From NCBI RefSeq assembly GCF_000243215.1, contig NZ_JH594596.1, positions 124,001 to 188,000 of the forward strand: DNA of 64,000 nt. Direction: 5' to 3'. Source of the DNA: Odoribacter laneus YIT 12061. Lineage in GTDB: Bacteria > Bacteroidota > Bacteroidia > Bacteroidales > Marinifilaceae. The position numbers and the translations under genes were made by a program. A model generated the notes under the pieces. The model saw nothing but the letters and a program-made list of their open reading frames with translations. It did no database searches and was not told the origin of the DNA. Positions 1 through 8,399 of the stretch are shown here, piece by piece. The first letter of the stretch is position 1. Every line of letters starts with the position of its first letter.

Positions 1-125
1 GAAATTTACAGAATTAAAATAGAGGGGAATCTCTGAACACAAGGGCCAGATATTACGTATTCTTTAAGGGAAGATTTCCGGGAATTATTTTTTATCCGGA
101 GAAATAAAAGTTCGCAAGAGAGGAA

Positions 126-1094
126 ATGAGAGAGAGAATGAGAATTTGGGGAGTAATAGGAGTATTTTTTTTATTTTTATGTTTGGGTGTAAAAGCTCAT
201 AATTTACAAAAGGTGAAAAAACAGACATATTTATATGCAGTAAAAGGATCCGATCATTTGTATTTGGATAAATACGAACGGGAGGATGAACAAGGTATGA
301 AACCTTGTATGTTATTTTTATTTGGAGGAGGATTTGTCAAAGGGGAAAGAGACGATGTTCGTTATATCCCTTACTTCCACTATTGGGCTGAGAGGGGATA
401 TGTGGTCGTTTCTATCGATTATCGGTTGGGATTAAAGGCTGTGGCTGAGGGGAAAAAAGTAAATCCGGAACAATTTCTCTCTGTTTTGGCAGGAGCTGTC
501 CAGATGGCTGTCGAAGATTTATATGCTGCTACGGATTATGTATATACGCATGCTAAAGAGTGGAAAATTGACCGGAAGAAAATCATTGCAAGTGGTTCCA
601 GTGCGGGGGCAATTACTGTTCTTCAAGGAGAATATGAGATTTGTAACCGGGGGAATGTTAATTCTATATTGCCTAAAGGGTTTAATTATGCTGGAATTGT
701 CGCTTTTGCCGGTGCAATTTTGGATACTCAGCCGGATTTACAATGGAAACGACCCCCTGTACCTATGCTTTTATTTCATGGGGATGCTGACGAGCGGGTT
801 CCTTTTTATAAAGCCGGGGATGAACGAGGCGGTTTTTTCGGTGCGAATTATATTGCCAGGCAATTGACCCATATGAATAGACCTCATTATTTTTGTATCT
901 ATTTAAATGCAGGGCATGAAATAGCGAGTATCCCCCTGGAGGAAAATAGAGGGGAAATTGAAATTTTTCTGGAAAAGTTCATCCGACAAAAACAGGCTTT
1001 AATCATGAATACGGAAATTTTTTTTCTGGGAAAAGCAGAACTGAAAAAAAAGTTGGATTTAATGGATTATATAAATAATAATTTTAAAGAATGA
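126..1094 (+). CDS. Secreted alpha/beta-hydrolase (esterase/lipase-like)
   Basis: Probable serine hydrolase of the alpha/beta-hydrolase fold, acting outside the cytoplasm on an unknown ester. Residues 5-24 form a hydrophobic signal peptide ending near VKAH. A glycine-rich oxyanion loop (FGGGF, 66-70) is followed by the nucleophile elbow GSSAG with Ser159, then HGDAD with candidate Asp222, and NAGHE with His264, giving a full Ser-Asp-His triad in the expected order. The ATG at 126 follows a purine-rich AGAGAGGAA; an ATG at 138 is a possible alternative start. It is the first of four same-strand genes, but the 55-base gap to the DNA glycosylase does not show a functional link. The substrate cannot be predicted. 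Confidence 0.8.
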   Translation: MRERMRIWGVIGVFFLFLCLGVKAHNLQKVKKQTYLYAVKGSDHLYLDKYEREDEQGMKPCMLFLFGGGFVKGERDDVRYIPYFHYWAERGYVVVSIDYRLGLKAVAEGKKVNPEQFLSVLAGAVQMAVEDLYAATDYVYTHAKEWKIDRKKIIASGSSAGAITVLQGEYEICNRGNVNSILPKGFNYAGIVAFAGAILDTQPDLQWKRPPVPMLLFHGDADERVPFYKAGDERGGFFGANYIARQLTHMNRPHYFCIYLNAGHEIASIPLEENRGEIEIFLEKFIRQKQALIMNTEIFFLGKAELKKKLDLMDYINNNFKE

Positions 1095-1149
1095 AATGTC
1101 GAAAAATTCGGTTTAAAATTGTGTGTGTTATTGAAATAGAATTTAGGAT

Positions 1150-1737
1150 ATGACAAATGAAATAAAAACAGAACTACATCCGTTGGAACCTTTTTTTCCG
1201 GAAGGAGCCAGAATGTTGATGCTAGGTAGCTTTCCCCCGGCGGCAAACCGATGGAAAATGAATTTTTATTATCCGAATTTTCAAAACGATATGTGGCGAA
1301 TTTTTGGTTGTGTATTTTTTGATGATAAAGATTATTTTTTGACAGAGGACCGGAAATCATTTTGTGAAGTCCGGATTCGGCAATTTTTGGAAGAAAAGAG
1401 AATTGCTTTGTCGGATACAGCCCGGGAAATTATTCGTCAAAAGGGAAATGCTTCCGATCGTTTTTTGGAAATTGTAAAGACTGCAGATGTAAAGGGGATT
1501 CTGGAACAATTGCCGGATTGTCAGGCTGTGGTCACGACGGGACAAAAAGCCACAGATACGCTTCTTATGCTTTTGCAAGCGGAGGAACCCCGGGTAGGGC
1601 AATTTTCAGTATATAACATGGGCAATCGGCAACTCCGTATTTATCGGATGCCTTCTTCTTCCAGAGCCTATCCTAAACCTTTAACGGAAAAAGCAGAAAT
1701 ATATAAAAATATGTTCAGAGAACTAGGAATGCTGTAG
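1150..1737 (+). CDS. Uracil/hypoxanthine-DNA glycosylase family protein
   Basis: Resembles the small UDG-superfamily enzymes often annotated as DNA-deoxyinosine (hypoxanthine) glycosylase, which remove deaminated bases in base excision repair. Visible motifs are GSFPP (26-30), which corresponds to the family's GS-P water-activating loop, then YYPNFQNDMWR (40-50), typical of the family, and a C-terminal segment with PSSSRAYP that would be the DNA-intercalation loop. The length of 195 residues is normal. It ends four bases before the nicotinamidase gene, so the two are probably co-transcribed. Base specificity (uracil or hypoxanthine) is inferred from the family and not visible. Confidence 0.75.
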   Translation: MTNEIKTELHPLEPFFPEGARMLMLGSFPPAANRWKMNFYYPNFQNDMWRIFGCVFFDDKDYFLTEDRKSFCEVRIRQFLEEKRIALSDTAREIIRQKGNASDRFLEIVKTADVKGILEQLPDCQAVVTTGQKATDTLLMLLQAEEPRVGQFSVYNMGNRQLRIYRMPSSSRAYPKPLTEKAEIYKNMFRELGML

Positions 1738-1741
1738 AGAG

Positions 1742-2545
1742 ATGAAAACGTGTTTGTTTATTATAGATATGCAGAATGATTTTTGCCGCCCTTATAGTAA
1801 TTTATATATACCGGATGCGGAAATTGATGCCGGCCGGATTGCCCGTTTGATTGCCGGTTGCGCAAAGGATATCGACGGGATTATTCTGGCACAGGATATT
1901 CATCAGGTGATGAATATCACGCATACGGTTTTTTGGACTGATTTAGGGGGACGGCATCCGAAACCGGGAACTCCCATTAAAGCGGAGGAGGTGGAGAAAG
2001 GAGAATGGATACCTTTTACGGAAAAGGAAAGAGTTTTAAATTATCTACGGCATTTCGAAAAAGAAACAAAGGAGTTTCATGTAGTCTGGTTGGAACATTG
2101 TATTGTCGGTAGTGAAGGTGCTGCCGTTGTTTCAAGAGTCATGAGGGAAGTACGGGCATGGGCTGCCCGGGGACATTTTATACATATCGTAGAGAAGGGA
2201 GCTTATCCTTTTGCCGAACAATACGGTGCTTTCAGGGCTGAAGTAATCGTTGAAGATGCTCCCTCTACTTGGTTTAACCTGCCTTTGTTGCAGGAATTGA
2301 ATACTTATGATAGTATTTGGATGGCAGGAGAAGCCCGTACCCATTGTGTGGCGGCTACGATTCGGCAATTACTGGATTTTCCTGCGATTATGCAGAAAAT
2401 TGTAATTCTGAAGGATTGTATGAGCGATGTACCCGGCAACTATCCACAGGCCGAAGCTGTATTTCAAAAGGCCCGGGCGATGGGAGCCCATTTTACGACT
2501 TCAGTAGAACTGCGGCAAGGAAGAGGTAAAACCAAGAGAAAATGA
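1742..2545 (+). CDS. pncA: Nicotinamidase-like isochorismatase-family hydrolase
   Basis: Probable nicotinamidase converting nicotinamide to nicotinate for NAD salvage. The cysteine hydrolase triad is visible as Asp9 (IIDMQNDF), Lys152 (VEKGAYP) and Cys202 (AGEARTHC). A metal site is suggested by Asp52 and His54 (QDIH) and His61. The protein is 267 residues, longer than the usual 180-215, with extra sequence between the metal site and the catalytic lysine. Its stop overlaps the start of the nicotinate phosphoribosyltransferase gene by four bases (ATGA), which strongly supports the pathway assignment. A different amidase of the same superfamily remains possible. Confidence 0.82.
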   Translation: MKTCLFIIDMQNDFCRPYSNLYIPDAEIDAGRIARLIAGCAKDIDGIILAQDIHQVMNITHTVFWTDLGGRHPKPGTPIKAEEVEKGEWIPFTEKERVLNYLRHFEKETKEFHVVWLEHCIVGSEGAAVVSRVMREVRAWAARGHFIHIVEKGAYPFAEQYGAFRAEVIVEDAPSTWFNLPLLQELNTYDSIWMAGEARTHCVAATIRQLLDFPAIMQKIVILKDCMSDVPGNYPQAEAVFQKARAMGAHFTTSVELRQGRGKTKRK

Positions 2546-3714
2546 TTATACAGGATTTTATAGATAACGATCTATACAAGTTTACGACTATGAATGCTAT
2601 CCAGAAAAAATTTCCGGAGGCAGAAGTGGCTTATCGCTTTATCAACCGGGGAGAGACTCTTTTCCCTATAGGGTTCGCCGAGAGGTTAAGGCAGGAAGTA
2701 GAGGCCATGGCCTCGCTTTCTTTATCAGAAGAGGCAGAGCGGTTTATGAGGCGAAGATGTTATTATTTTGATGCTGTATTTTTTGATTTATTGAAAGGCT
2801 TTCGTTTCGATCCCAAGGAAGTGGACATTCAACAGGAAGGCGGAGAATTAAAAGTAGAAATTCGTGGCCTCTGGTACCGTACGGTGTTGTGGGAAGTACC
2901 TTTAATGGCTATTATCTCTGAACTTTATTTTCAAATGACGGCTCAAACCCCTCAGGGAATAGCGGAAAAAGCAATAAAGAAAGCCCAGGCTTTTGTCGAT
3001 TTGGGGGCAGAACTTTCTGAATTCGGAACCCGTAGACGATTTTCCTTTGAAGTGCAGGATCGGGTGGTCGGAATATTAAAACAATATATGGGATCACTGC
3101 TGAACGGAACCAGTAATGTGTATCTGGCCCTGAAACACAATTTGACTCCTATGGGAACTCATCCGCATGAATGGTTTATGTATCATGGAGCCCATTACGG
3201 TTATCGGGCTGCGAACGAATTGGCTTTGGCAAATTGGGTGGATGTATACGACGGTTATCTCGGTATAGCTTTGACAGATACGTATACGTCGACTAATTTT
3301 TTCGGAAGTTTTACGACCAAATACGCAAAGTTGTTCGATGGATTACGCTGGGATAGCGGAGATCCTTTTGAATTTACAGAGCAGGCGATACGTCATTATC
3401 GTTTGCACCGGGTAGATCCCCGTACTAAAACAATTGTCTATAGTGATGCCCTCGATCTGGAAGGGGTAAAAAAAATCCGGGAATTTGTAAAGGGACGAGT
3501 GCACGACGTCTACGGCATAGGAACTTATCTGACTAACGACGTAGGAGTAAAACCTTTGAATATGGTGATTAAATTGTTTGAATGCCGGCCTCAAAAATGT
3601 CCGTTTTTTATACCTACAGTGAAACTTTCCGATGCGAAAGGAAAACATACCGGAAACCCGGAAGAAATTGCTCTTTGTCTGGGAATTTTACGGTTACCGA
3701 AAGAAAACAGCTGA
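2542..3714 (+). CDS. pncB: Nicotinate phosphoribosyltransferase
   Basis: Catalyses nicotinate plus PRPP (with ATP hydrolysis) to nicotinate mononucleotide, the committing step of Preiss-Handler NAD salvage in the cytoplasm. The 390-residue length fits the bacterial PncB type. Visible signatures include the N-terminal DNDLYKFTT, EFGTRRRFS (161-169), the GTHPHEW motif (205-211) carrying the candidate phospho-histidine His209, and the phosphate-binding region LRWDSGDP followed by YSDALD and GIGTYLTND. It is translationally coupled to the nicotinamidase-like gene upstream through a four-base ATGA overlap, so both salvage steps are made together. Confidence 0.95.
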   Translation: MIIQDFIDNDLYKFTTMNAIQKKFPEAEVAYRFINRGETLFPIGFAERLRQEVEAMASLSLSEEAERFMRRRCYYFDAVFFDLLKGFRFDPKEVDIQQEGGELKVEIRGLWYRTVLWEVPLMAIISELYFQMTAQTPQGIAEKAIKKAQAFVDLGAELSEFGTRRRFSFEVQDRVVGILKQYMGSLLNGTSNVYLALKHNLTPMGTHPHEWFMYHGAHYGYRAANELALANWVDVYDGYLGIALTDTYTSTNFFGSFTTKYAKLFDGLRWDSGDPFEFTEQAIRHYRLHRVDPRTKTIVYSDALDLEGVKKIREFVKGRVHDVYGIGTYLTNDVGVKPLNMVIKLFECRPQKCPFFIPTVKLSDAKGKHTGNPEEIALCLGILRLPKENS

Positions 3715-4010
3715 AAAAAATCGGATACAGATTCTTTTTTATAAACCAATCGATCGCATACCCTTGGTTTGAAGGCATACGATATCTGTCCTCCGATTTT
3801 AAAGAAAGAGATTCTCCATCCTGATTCAGCTCTCTTTTCTTATCCGTTTCGTTTATTAGCATAATTTTATTTGTTTTTAAAAAATGTCCATTCTACTTTA
3901 AAAAATATTGTATATAAATTGAAGTTATATTTTTCTTTTATATATTTTAACAAAAATACAGCTTTACAAGAGAAGGGAGCTTTTAAAGTTAAAATAAATA
4001 AATAAGTATG

Positions 4011-4041
4011 TTGATTCTTTAAAAAATAATGTCTATATTTG
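4011..4041 (+). promoter_or_regulatory. Bacteroidetes-type promoter for the GH88 gene
   Basis: TTG at 4011-4013, a 20-base spacer, then TATATTTG at 4034-4041, matching the Bacteroidetes housekeeping consensus TTTG/TAnnTTTG. It lies 68 bases before the ATG at 4109. The rest of the 3715-4108 gap is AT-rich, with no ORF or clear terminator beyond a weak AAACCAA/TTGGTTT inverted repeat near 3743-3770. Confidence 0.65.
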
Positions 4042-4108
4042 TTCCCTTATTTCAAAAAGAAAAGGCCGTAAAGGGAAAAGGGAGAAATACTGAAAATCAG
4101 CGGATACC

Positions 4109-5317
4109 ATGAAGAGACAAATCTGGATATTTTGGATAATATTGACTATTATAGGGACGTCTTGTGAAAAAAGCCGGCAGGAACATTTATTGGCAGATAC
4201 AAAGATTGCTTTGGATATCGCATTGGAACAGAGTTTACGGATGGCGGAGTTATTAGAATCTCAGCCGGAACGTTTACCAAAGAGTATTTATAAAGGTAAG
4301 TTAGAAACTTCCAGTTCTGCTTGGTGGACCAGTGGTTTTTTCCCGGGGACACTTTGGTATTTATATGAATATTCCGGGAATCCGGTATACAAAAAATGGG
4401 CAGAGAATTATACCCTTAGGGTGGAAAAGGAACAATACCGGACCGATAATCATGACGTAGGTTTTATGATTTTTTGCAGTTTTGGAAATGCTTATCGGAT
4501 CACCGGTGATTCTGTTTGGCTGGGGCCTATCCGTCAGGCTTCTGAATCTTTGTGTACCCGTTTTAATCCGGTAGTTGGGTGTACCCGTTCCTGGAATACA
4601 AATGCAGCTACAAAACAATGGCAGTTTCCGGTGATTATTGATAATATGATGAATCTGGAGATGTTGGTTTGGAGTGCAAAGAAATTTCAGCAGCCTTATT
4701 TTAATAAGGTGGCACTTACGCATGCAAATACTACGCTGAAAAATCATTTTCGTCCGGATTATAGCAGTTATCATGTGGTATCTTATGATACTCTTACAGG
4801 TCAAGCAGAAGCCCGGCAAACTTCGCAGGGATATAGCGATGAATCGGCTTGGGCACGGGGACAAGCATGGGGATTATACGGATATACAATGATGTTCCGG
4901 GAAACGAAAAATAGTTTGTATTTACAGCAGGCAAAAGCTGTGGCAGACTTTATTATCCATCATCCGAATTTACCGGAAGATAAAATTCCTTATTGGGATT
5001 TTAATGCTCCCGATATTCCCGAAGCTTTGCGGGATGCGTCTGCAGGAGCTATTATTTGTTCTGCTTTATTGGAATTAAGCGGGTATGTAGATCCGGACAA
5101 AGCAGCCGAGTATAGAAAAGTGGCAGAAATACAACTGAAAACGCTTTGTTCTCCTGCCTATCTGGCTTCCTCCGGAGAAAATGCTAACTTTATTTTAAAG
5201 CACAGTGTGGGGCATTTTATGAAAGATATAGAAGTGGATGTTCCTTTAACTTATGCAGATTACTATTTTGTAGAAGCATTGCTGCGGTATAGGAAAATAA
5301 GAGAGCGGGAGAAATAA
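4109..5317 (+). CDS. GH88 unsaturated glucuronyl hydrolase, lipoprotein
   Basis: Predicted glycoside hydrolase family 88 enzyme that removes delta-4,5-unsaturated uronic acid from oligosaccharides made by polysaccharide lyases (glycosaminoglycans, gellan-like or plant glycans). The N-terminus is a lipoprotein signal with lipobox IGTSC (Cys19), so it is probably periplasmic or membrane anchored. Two aspartates match the family's catalytic pair: Asp116 in DNHDVGFM and Asp178 in IIDNMMNLEML. Other conserved pieces are SAWWTSGFFPG and DESAWARGQAWGLYG, and near the end HSVGHF. It stands alone with its own promoter and no lyase or SusCD nearby, so the exact glycan is unknown. Confidence 0.9.
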   Translation: MKRQIWIFWIILTIIGTSCEKSRQEHLLADTKIALDIALEQSLRMAELLESQPERLPKSIYKGKLETSSSAWWTSGFFPGTLWYLYEYSGNPVYKKWAENYTLRVEKEQYRTDNHDVGFMIFCSFGNAYRITGDSVWLGPIRQASESLCTRFNPVVGCTRSWNTNAATKQWQFPVIIDNMMNLEMLVWSAKKFQQPYFNKVALTHANTTLKNHFRPDYSSYHVVSYDTLTGQAEARQTSQGYSDESAWARGQAWGLYGYTMMFRETKNSLYLQQAKAVADFIIHHPNLPEDKIPYWDFNAPDIPEALRDASAGAIICSALLELSGYVDPDKAAEYRKVAEIQLKTLCSPAYLASSGENANFILKHSVGHFMKDIEVDVPLTYADYYFVEALLRYRKIREREK

Positions 5318-5800
5318 TGCTTTACGGGAGATCCGAATCCGGAAAAGAACTGTTTCTTATCAGAAAGTCACCTTTGTAAAAGATTTGTTGGAAATTAGAA
5401 ATTTCTTCTTCTTTGTTTTTTAATTTATCTTTCCTTTAAAAAAGAATATATTATGTTTATTTATATATAGGTAAATAATAATATAATTTTTATTTCATAT
5501 ATTTTACTTTTTATTTTTTATATTAATTTTTTTTTGTATATTGCTTTCGTTCTTTAGAGAGGTATTTTTTAGGTGTCTTTAGACTTTTATGTTTTGTATT
5601 TGCTCCACGCTATAGGTTGATAGCGTTACTATTTTGATAATAGTATACTTGTCTTTTTGTCGGGAAAATATTTTTTTAATTCTGTCGTTTAAAAGGTTAA
5701 GGAATTATATCTGTATCACTGACTGTAAACGATCATTTTATAAGTAGTTTTTAAAGCGGGAATAGTAGTATTCTTTTTTATTCACTAAATCCATATAAAT
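5318..5800. other. AT-rich intergenic leader before the peptide array
   Basis: No gene was found in these 483 bases. The stretch is strongly AT-rich, with long T runs around 5505-5560. A perfect 7-bp inverted repeat (TACTATT / AATAGTA, 5627-5633 and 5639-5645, five-base loop) sits about 155 bases before the first precursor and could be a regulatory site or leader hairpin. No exact TAnnTTTG box was found, so the promoter of the array is undefined. Confidence 0.4.
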
Positions 5801-6073
5801 ATGAAAAAGAGAAAGCTAGAATTAAAAAAAGAAGTCATTGTTACGTTGAATCAAAGTACAATGGCCGAATTAAGAGGGGGTATCGGAATAGAACCTTTCA
5901 CCGACGACTGTCCTTCGCAAGGAATTAACTTATGTAAGACAAATACTTGTGGAGATACAGATTTGTGTAAGTTGACCCAACTTTGTGCGGTTAAAACCGA
6001 TCCTTCTATTTGTTATGCTTGTATACCCGCTACGGAATATAAGTGTGAATCTGTACAGGTTTGTATTATGTAA
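5801..6073 (+). CDS. Cys-rich GG-leader natural product precursor peptide 1
   Basis: Ninety-residue precursor of the GG-Bacteroidales / class I lanthipeptide-leader type. Residues 1-27 form a leader with the shared block KLELKKEVIVTLNQSTMAEL and a Gly-Gly motif at 26-27, where a double-glycine protease/exporter would cut. The predicted core (28-90) is rich in Cys (nine) and Thr/Ser, as expected for a peptide that receives thioether or other Cys-based modifications. The ATG at 5801 fixes the leader start shared by all copies. No cyclase, dehydratase, radical SAM enzyme or C39 exporter is encoded in this window, so the modification is inferred from the leader family only. Confidence 0.85.
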   Translation: MKKRKLELKKEVIVTLNQSTMAELRGGIGIEPFTDDCPSQGINLCKTNTCGDTDLCKLTQLCAVKTDPSICYACIPATEYKCESVQVCIM

Positions 6074-6140
6074 AGTTTGAATAAGGGTGGAGAAAAGTTC
6101 GATAGAGCTGGAGCCGAATTTATGGATTAATTTATAAAAA

Positions 6141-6360
6141 ATGAAAATTGAAAGAGGACGTTATGGTTACGTTGAATTAAAACACGATGGACTGGAAGTA
6201 AAACCGTGATCATTGGAATTATTCGACGCCCTCTGGAAATTGTAGAAATAATAGAAGTCATCCTTGTGAAATAGCTGGTTGTGCCTATTCTGTTTTTGGG
6301 TTTAAGGTGGATGTGTTATCGGATAATAAAATGTATAGTTTTCCATGGATTCGAATCTGA
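6141..6360 (+). pseudogene. Decayed precursor peptide gene A
   Basis: Remnant of another GG-leader precursor. From the ATG at 6141 the frame is wrong, but the adjacent frame reads KLKEDVMVTLN, stop, NTMDWK, stop, which aligns with KLELKKEVIVTLNQSTMAEL of precursor 1. A downstream open stretch with Cys codons (NRSHPCEIAGC) ends at the TGA at 6358-6360 and would be the eroded core. The leader has a frameshift and two in-frame stops, and the GG site is lost, so it should not yield a product. It fills most of the gap between precursors 1 and 2. Confidence 0.65.
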
Positions 6361-6450
6361 TTAAACTTTGTTTTACAATTAGATGTGGAGCATTAACTCC
6401 CTATATAAAATTTTCTGTCGAAAAATTTAATAATTAAAATTGAAAAAGTT

Positions 6451-6729
6451 ATGAAAGCAAAAAAATTAGAATTAAAGAAAGAAGTGATCGCTTCTTTAAA
6501 TAGAAGCATGATGGCTGAAGTAATGGGCGGAGAGCCCTTAGGACCGACTAATTCTCCTTCCAAATGTATATGTATGATTTCTGAAAAATCTCCCTGTCAT
6601 ACCTTAGGATTTGATTGTAGTAAAGTGACTGACTATCCATGTAAACTCTCAGATGCATGTGATACCTTACAGGAATGTACACTTATTAAGATGACAGAGT
6701 TTCCTTGTAAATTCACGGATGCCTGCTAA
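6451..6729 (+). CDS. Cys-rich GG-leader precursor peptide 2 (repeat core)
   Basis: Ninety-two residues with the leader KAKKLELKKEVIASLNRS and GG at 26-27. The core holds nine Cys. It contains two near-identical twelve-residue units, VTDYPCKLSDAC and MTEFPCKFTDAC, separated by about eleven residues, which suggests internal duplication and perhaps two equivalent ring systems. It is second of five intact copies on one strand. The product is unknown; the assignment rests on the leader shared with its neighbours and the known GG-Bacteroidales precursor family. Confidence 0.85.
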   Translation: MKAKKLELKKEVIASLNRSMMAEVMGGEPLGPTNSPSKCICMISEKSPCHTLGFDCSKVTDYPCKLSDACDTLQECTLIKMTEFPCKFTDAC

Positions 6730-6961
6730 TTAATAGCGTTAGGTTGATGTTTTAGATTTTTGAAATTTTCGTTATTCTTTCTTTTGATTAGAAGTTTTAA
6801 AATCCCATAATGAGATTTTGGATGTTTTTAAAGAAGAAAGATGCTTCGCTAATTTAGCTTTAGAACTTTTCAGGAATTGTTTCCAATTCTGGAAAGTGAG
6901 CCTCAATTTTTACAAAATCGGACTTTCTCTTTTTGTTGAAAAACCCTTTATTTTTATTCAT

Positions 6962-7255
6962 ATGAAAGCAAAAAAATTAGAATTAAAGAAGGAAGTGATT
7001 GCTACTTTAAATAAAAGCAAAATGTCAGGGCTGTGGGGTGGGGTGGAAGGTGTAACAATTGATACTTGTGCTTCAGCAGGGAATTTGTTATGTAATACCT
7101 TACGTTGTTTGGTATCAAGAGATATAGACTGTGGAACGGAAGATCAGGCTTCTGTATGCAATCCCTGTTTACCAAAAACCGAGTCACATTGTCAAACTAT
7201 GCAGGAGAATTGTACATCAATGAACATTCGATGTAAACTTACAGACTTTTGTTAA
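6962..7255 (+). CDS. Cys-rich GG-leader precursor peptide 3
   Basis: Ninety-seven residues from the ATG at 6962. An in-frame upstream ATG at 6818 exists, but only the 6962 start gives the leader MKAKKLELKKEVIATLNKSK shared by the other copies, so the longer form is rejected. GG lies at 26-27, and the core has ten Cys with many Thr/Ser. The tail LPKTESHCQTMQ is related to IPATEYKCESVQ in precursor 1, showing that cores as well as leaders descend from a common ancestor. Confidence 0.83.
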   Translation: MKAKKLELKKEVIATLNKSKMSGLWGGVEGVTIDTCASAGNLLCNTLRCLVSRDIDCGTEDQASVCNPCLPKTESHCQTMQENCTSMNIRCKLTDFC

Positions 7256-7362
7256 AATAGAAAATGTTTGTAAAGCTCAATTATGAGGTGGGGTATAAAT
7301 TTAAAAATAGTATTGGTAAGTTTAATTGTCATTGTCTGTATTTCTTTTTAGGAATAAGAGAC

Positions 7363-7480
7363 GAAAAAGATAGAACGAAAAGGGAAGATACTCTCCTCAT
7401 AAAAAACAGAATAGTTTCAATTTGTCTGATATTCCTACTACGGAAATAAACTGTAATGGAGTAAGTTTAATAAAAAAGAA
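7363..7480 (+). pseudogene. Decayed precursor peptide gene B (fragment)
   Basis: A short eroded copy. One frame reads KKIERKGKILSS followed by a stop, resembling KKLELKKEVIASL of the intact leaders. Just after it, in another frame, SDIPTTEINCNGVS resembles the core tail IPATEYKCESVQ of precursor 1. The start codon, the leader end and the GG site are missing. The surrounding 7256-7596 gap is otherwise non-coding and AT-rich. The match is weak residue by residue and is supported mainly by its position between two intact copies. Confidence 0.4.
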
Positions 7481-7596
7481 ATCAGTAGAAGTGAAAAATT
7501 TAAACTTTATAAAAAGTTTTATTTTACACAGAATCCATTTCGGCATATTTTTATGTTTGCTTCAGTTTTATTATTTAAGGATTAAAATGATAGGTT

Positions 7597-7893
7597 ATGA
7601 AATCGAAAAAATTAGAATTAAAAAAAGAAGTGATTGCTTCCCTGACGAATGACGCTATGGCTAATGTATGGGGAGGAGATTTGGTCGGAAATACGAATGG
7701 TTGTATCGCTCCCTCCCAGGGAGGTGGATGTGGGAGTGGAAACTGTATCCCTTATACGCAAGATCCTTTTAAATGCCCTCTATCAGAGGTTAAGACATGT
7801 ATTTGTGTTATAGAAGAAACGAGGGCATGTTTGACCGTTAAGACTTGTATGATAACAGGCGAGAATGATTGTCATAGATATATAGCTGAGTGA
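7597..7893 (+). CDS. Cys-rich GG-leader precursor peptide 4
   Basis: Ninety-eight residues with leader MKSKKLELKKEVIASLTNDA, GG at 26-27 and a nine-Cys core. It is nearly identical to precursor 5 over residues 1-24, and a related core start (GNTNGC) is preserved in the decayed copy downstream, so copies 4, 5 and C form one subfamily, while copies 1-3 use other residues after EVI. The core opens with a glycine-rich GGGCGSGNC segment. There are no maturation genes nearby. Confidence 0.85.
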   Translation: MKSKKLELKKEVIASLTNDAMANVWGGDLVGNTNGCIAPSQGGGCGSGNCIPYTQDPFKCPLSEVKTCICVIEETRACLTVKTCMITGENDCHRYIAE

Positions 7894-8077
7894 GTATTAT
7901 AAATTGAATGGTTTTGTTCGTTAAATTCAGATGCTGAGGAAAATTGAAAAGAGGAAGATCTGATTTTAAATAACGATTCGAGTAGATTGATAATGTCTGA
8001 TTTTATGAAATATGTCGGAATTTTTGATAAAATAATTAGTTGTTTGATTAGCGTTTAATAAATAAAATGTAAGAACT

Positions 8078-8383
8078 ATGAAATCGAAAAAATTAGAATT
8101 GAAAAAAGAAGTGATTGCTTCCTTAACAAATGATGCGATGGCTAATGTTTTAGGTGGGGATTTTCTGACCGGACGTAATACAATAGGAGCTTGTGCTCCT
8201 GCGACACATAACGGGGCCGGCTGTTGTTCAGGATATTGTAAACCTTATTCCCAGGAGATGACGTGTGAAACATGTGGGGATAATTGTTTTAATAAGGATA
8301 CTCTTTATTGTAAGACCGTTGAGAAAGCTTGTCAAATTATAGTACGGACAGATAATAATTGTAAAATAGAGATTGCTGTATAA
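8078..8383 (+). CDS. Cys-rich GG-leader precursor peptide 5
   Basis: One hundred and one residues, leader MKSKKLELKKEVIASLTNDA and GG at 26-27. The core has ten Cys, including the only adjacent pair in the array (GCCSGYC) and CETCGDNC. It ends in a basic/aliphatic tail. Its start is the ATG at 8078, about 185 bases after the previous gene. Function and modification are unknown, as for its neighbours. Confidence 0.85.
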   Translation: MKSKKLELKKEVIASLTNDAMANVLGGDFLTGRNTIGACAPATHNGAGCCSGYCKPYSQEMTCETCGDNCFNKDTLYCKTVEKACQIIVRTDNNCKIEIAV

Positions 8384-8399
8384 TACTAATAAATAACTG

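Noticed and set aside
3743-3770. Terminator after pncB
   Set aside because: The AAACCAA/TTGGTTT repeat has a 14-base loop and no T run after it on the + strand.
6818-6961. N-terminal extension of precursor 3 from the ATG at 6818
   Set aside because: The other four intact precursors start exactly at the MK(A/S)KKLELKK leader; the extension has no counterpart in them.
5801-8383. CRISPR array or tandem DNA repeat
   Set aside because: The repeated unit is a coding leader of about 80 bases with gene-sized, non-uniform spacing and decayed copies; there are no cas genes.
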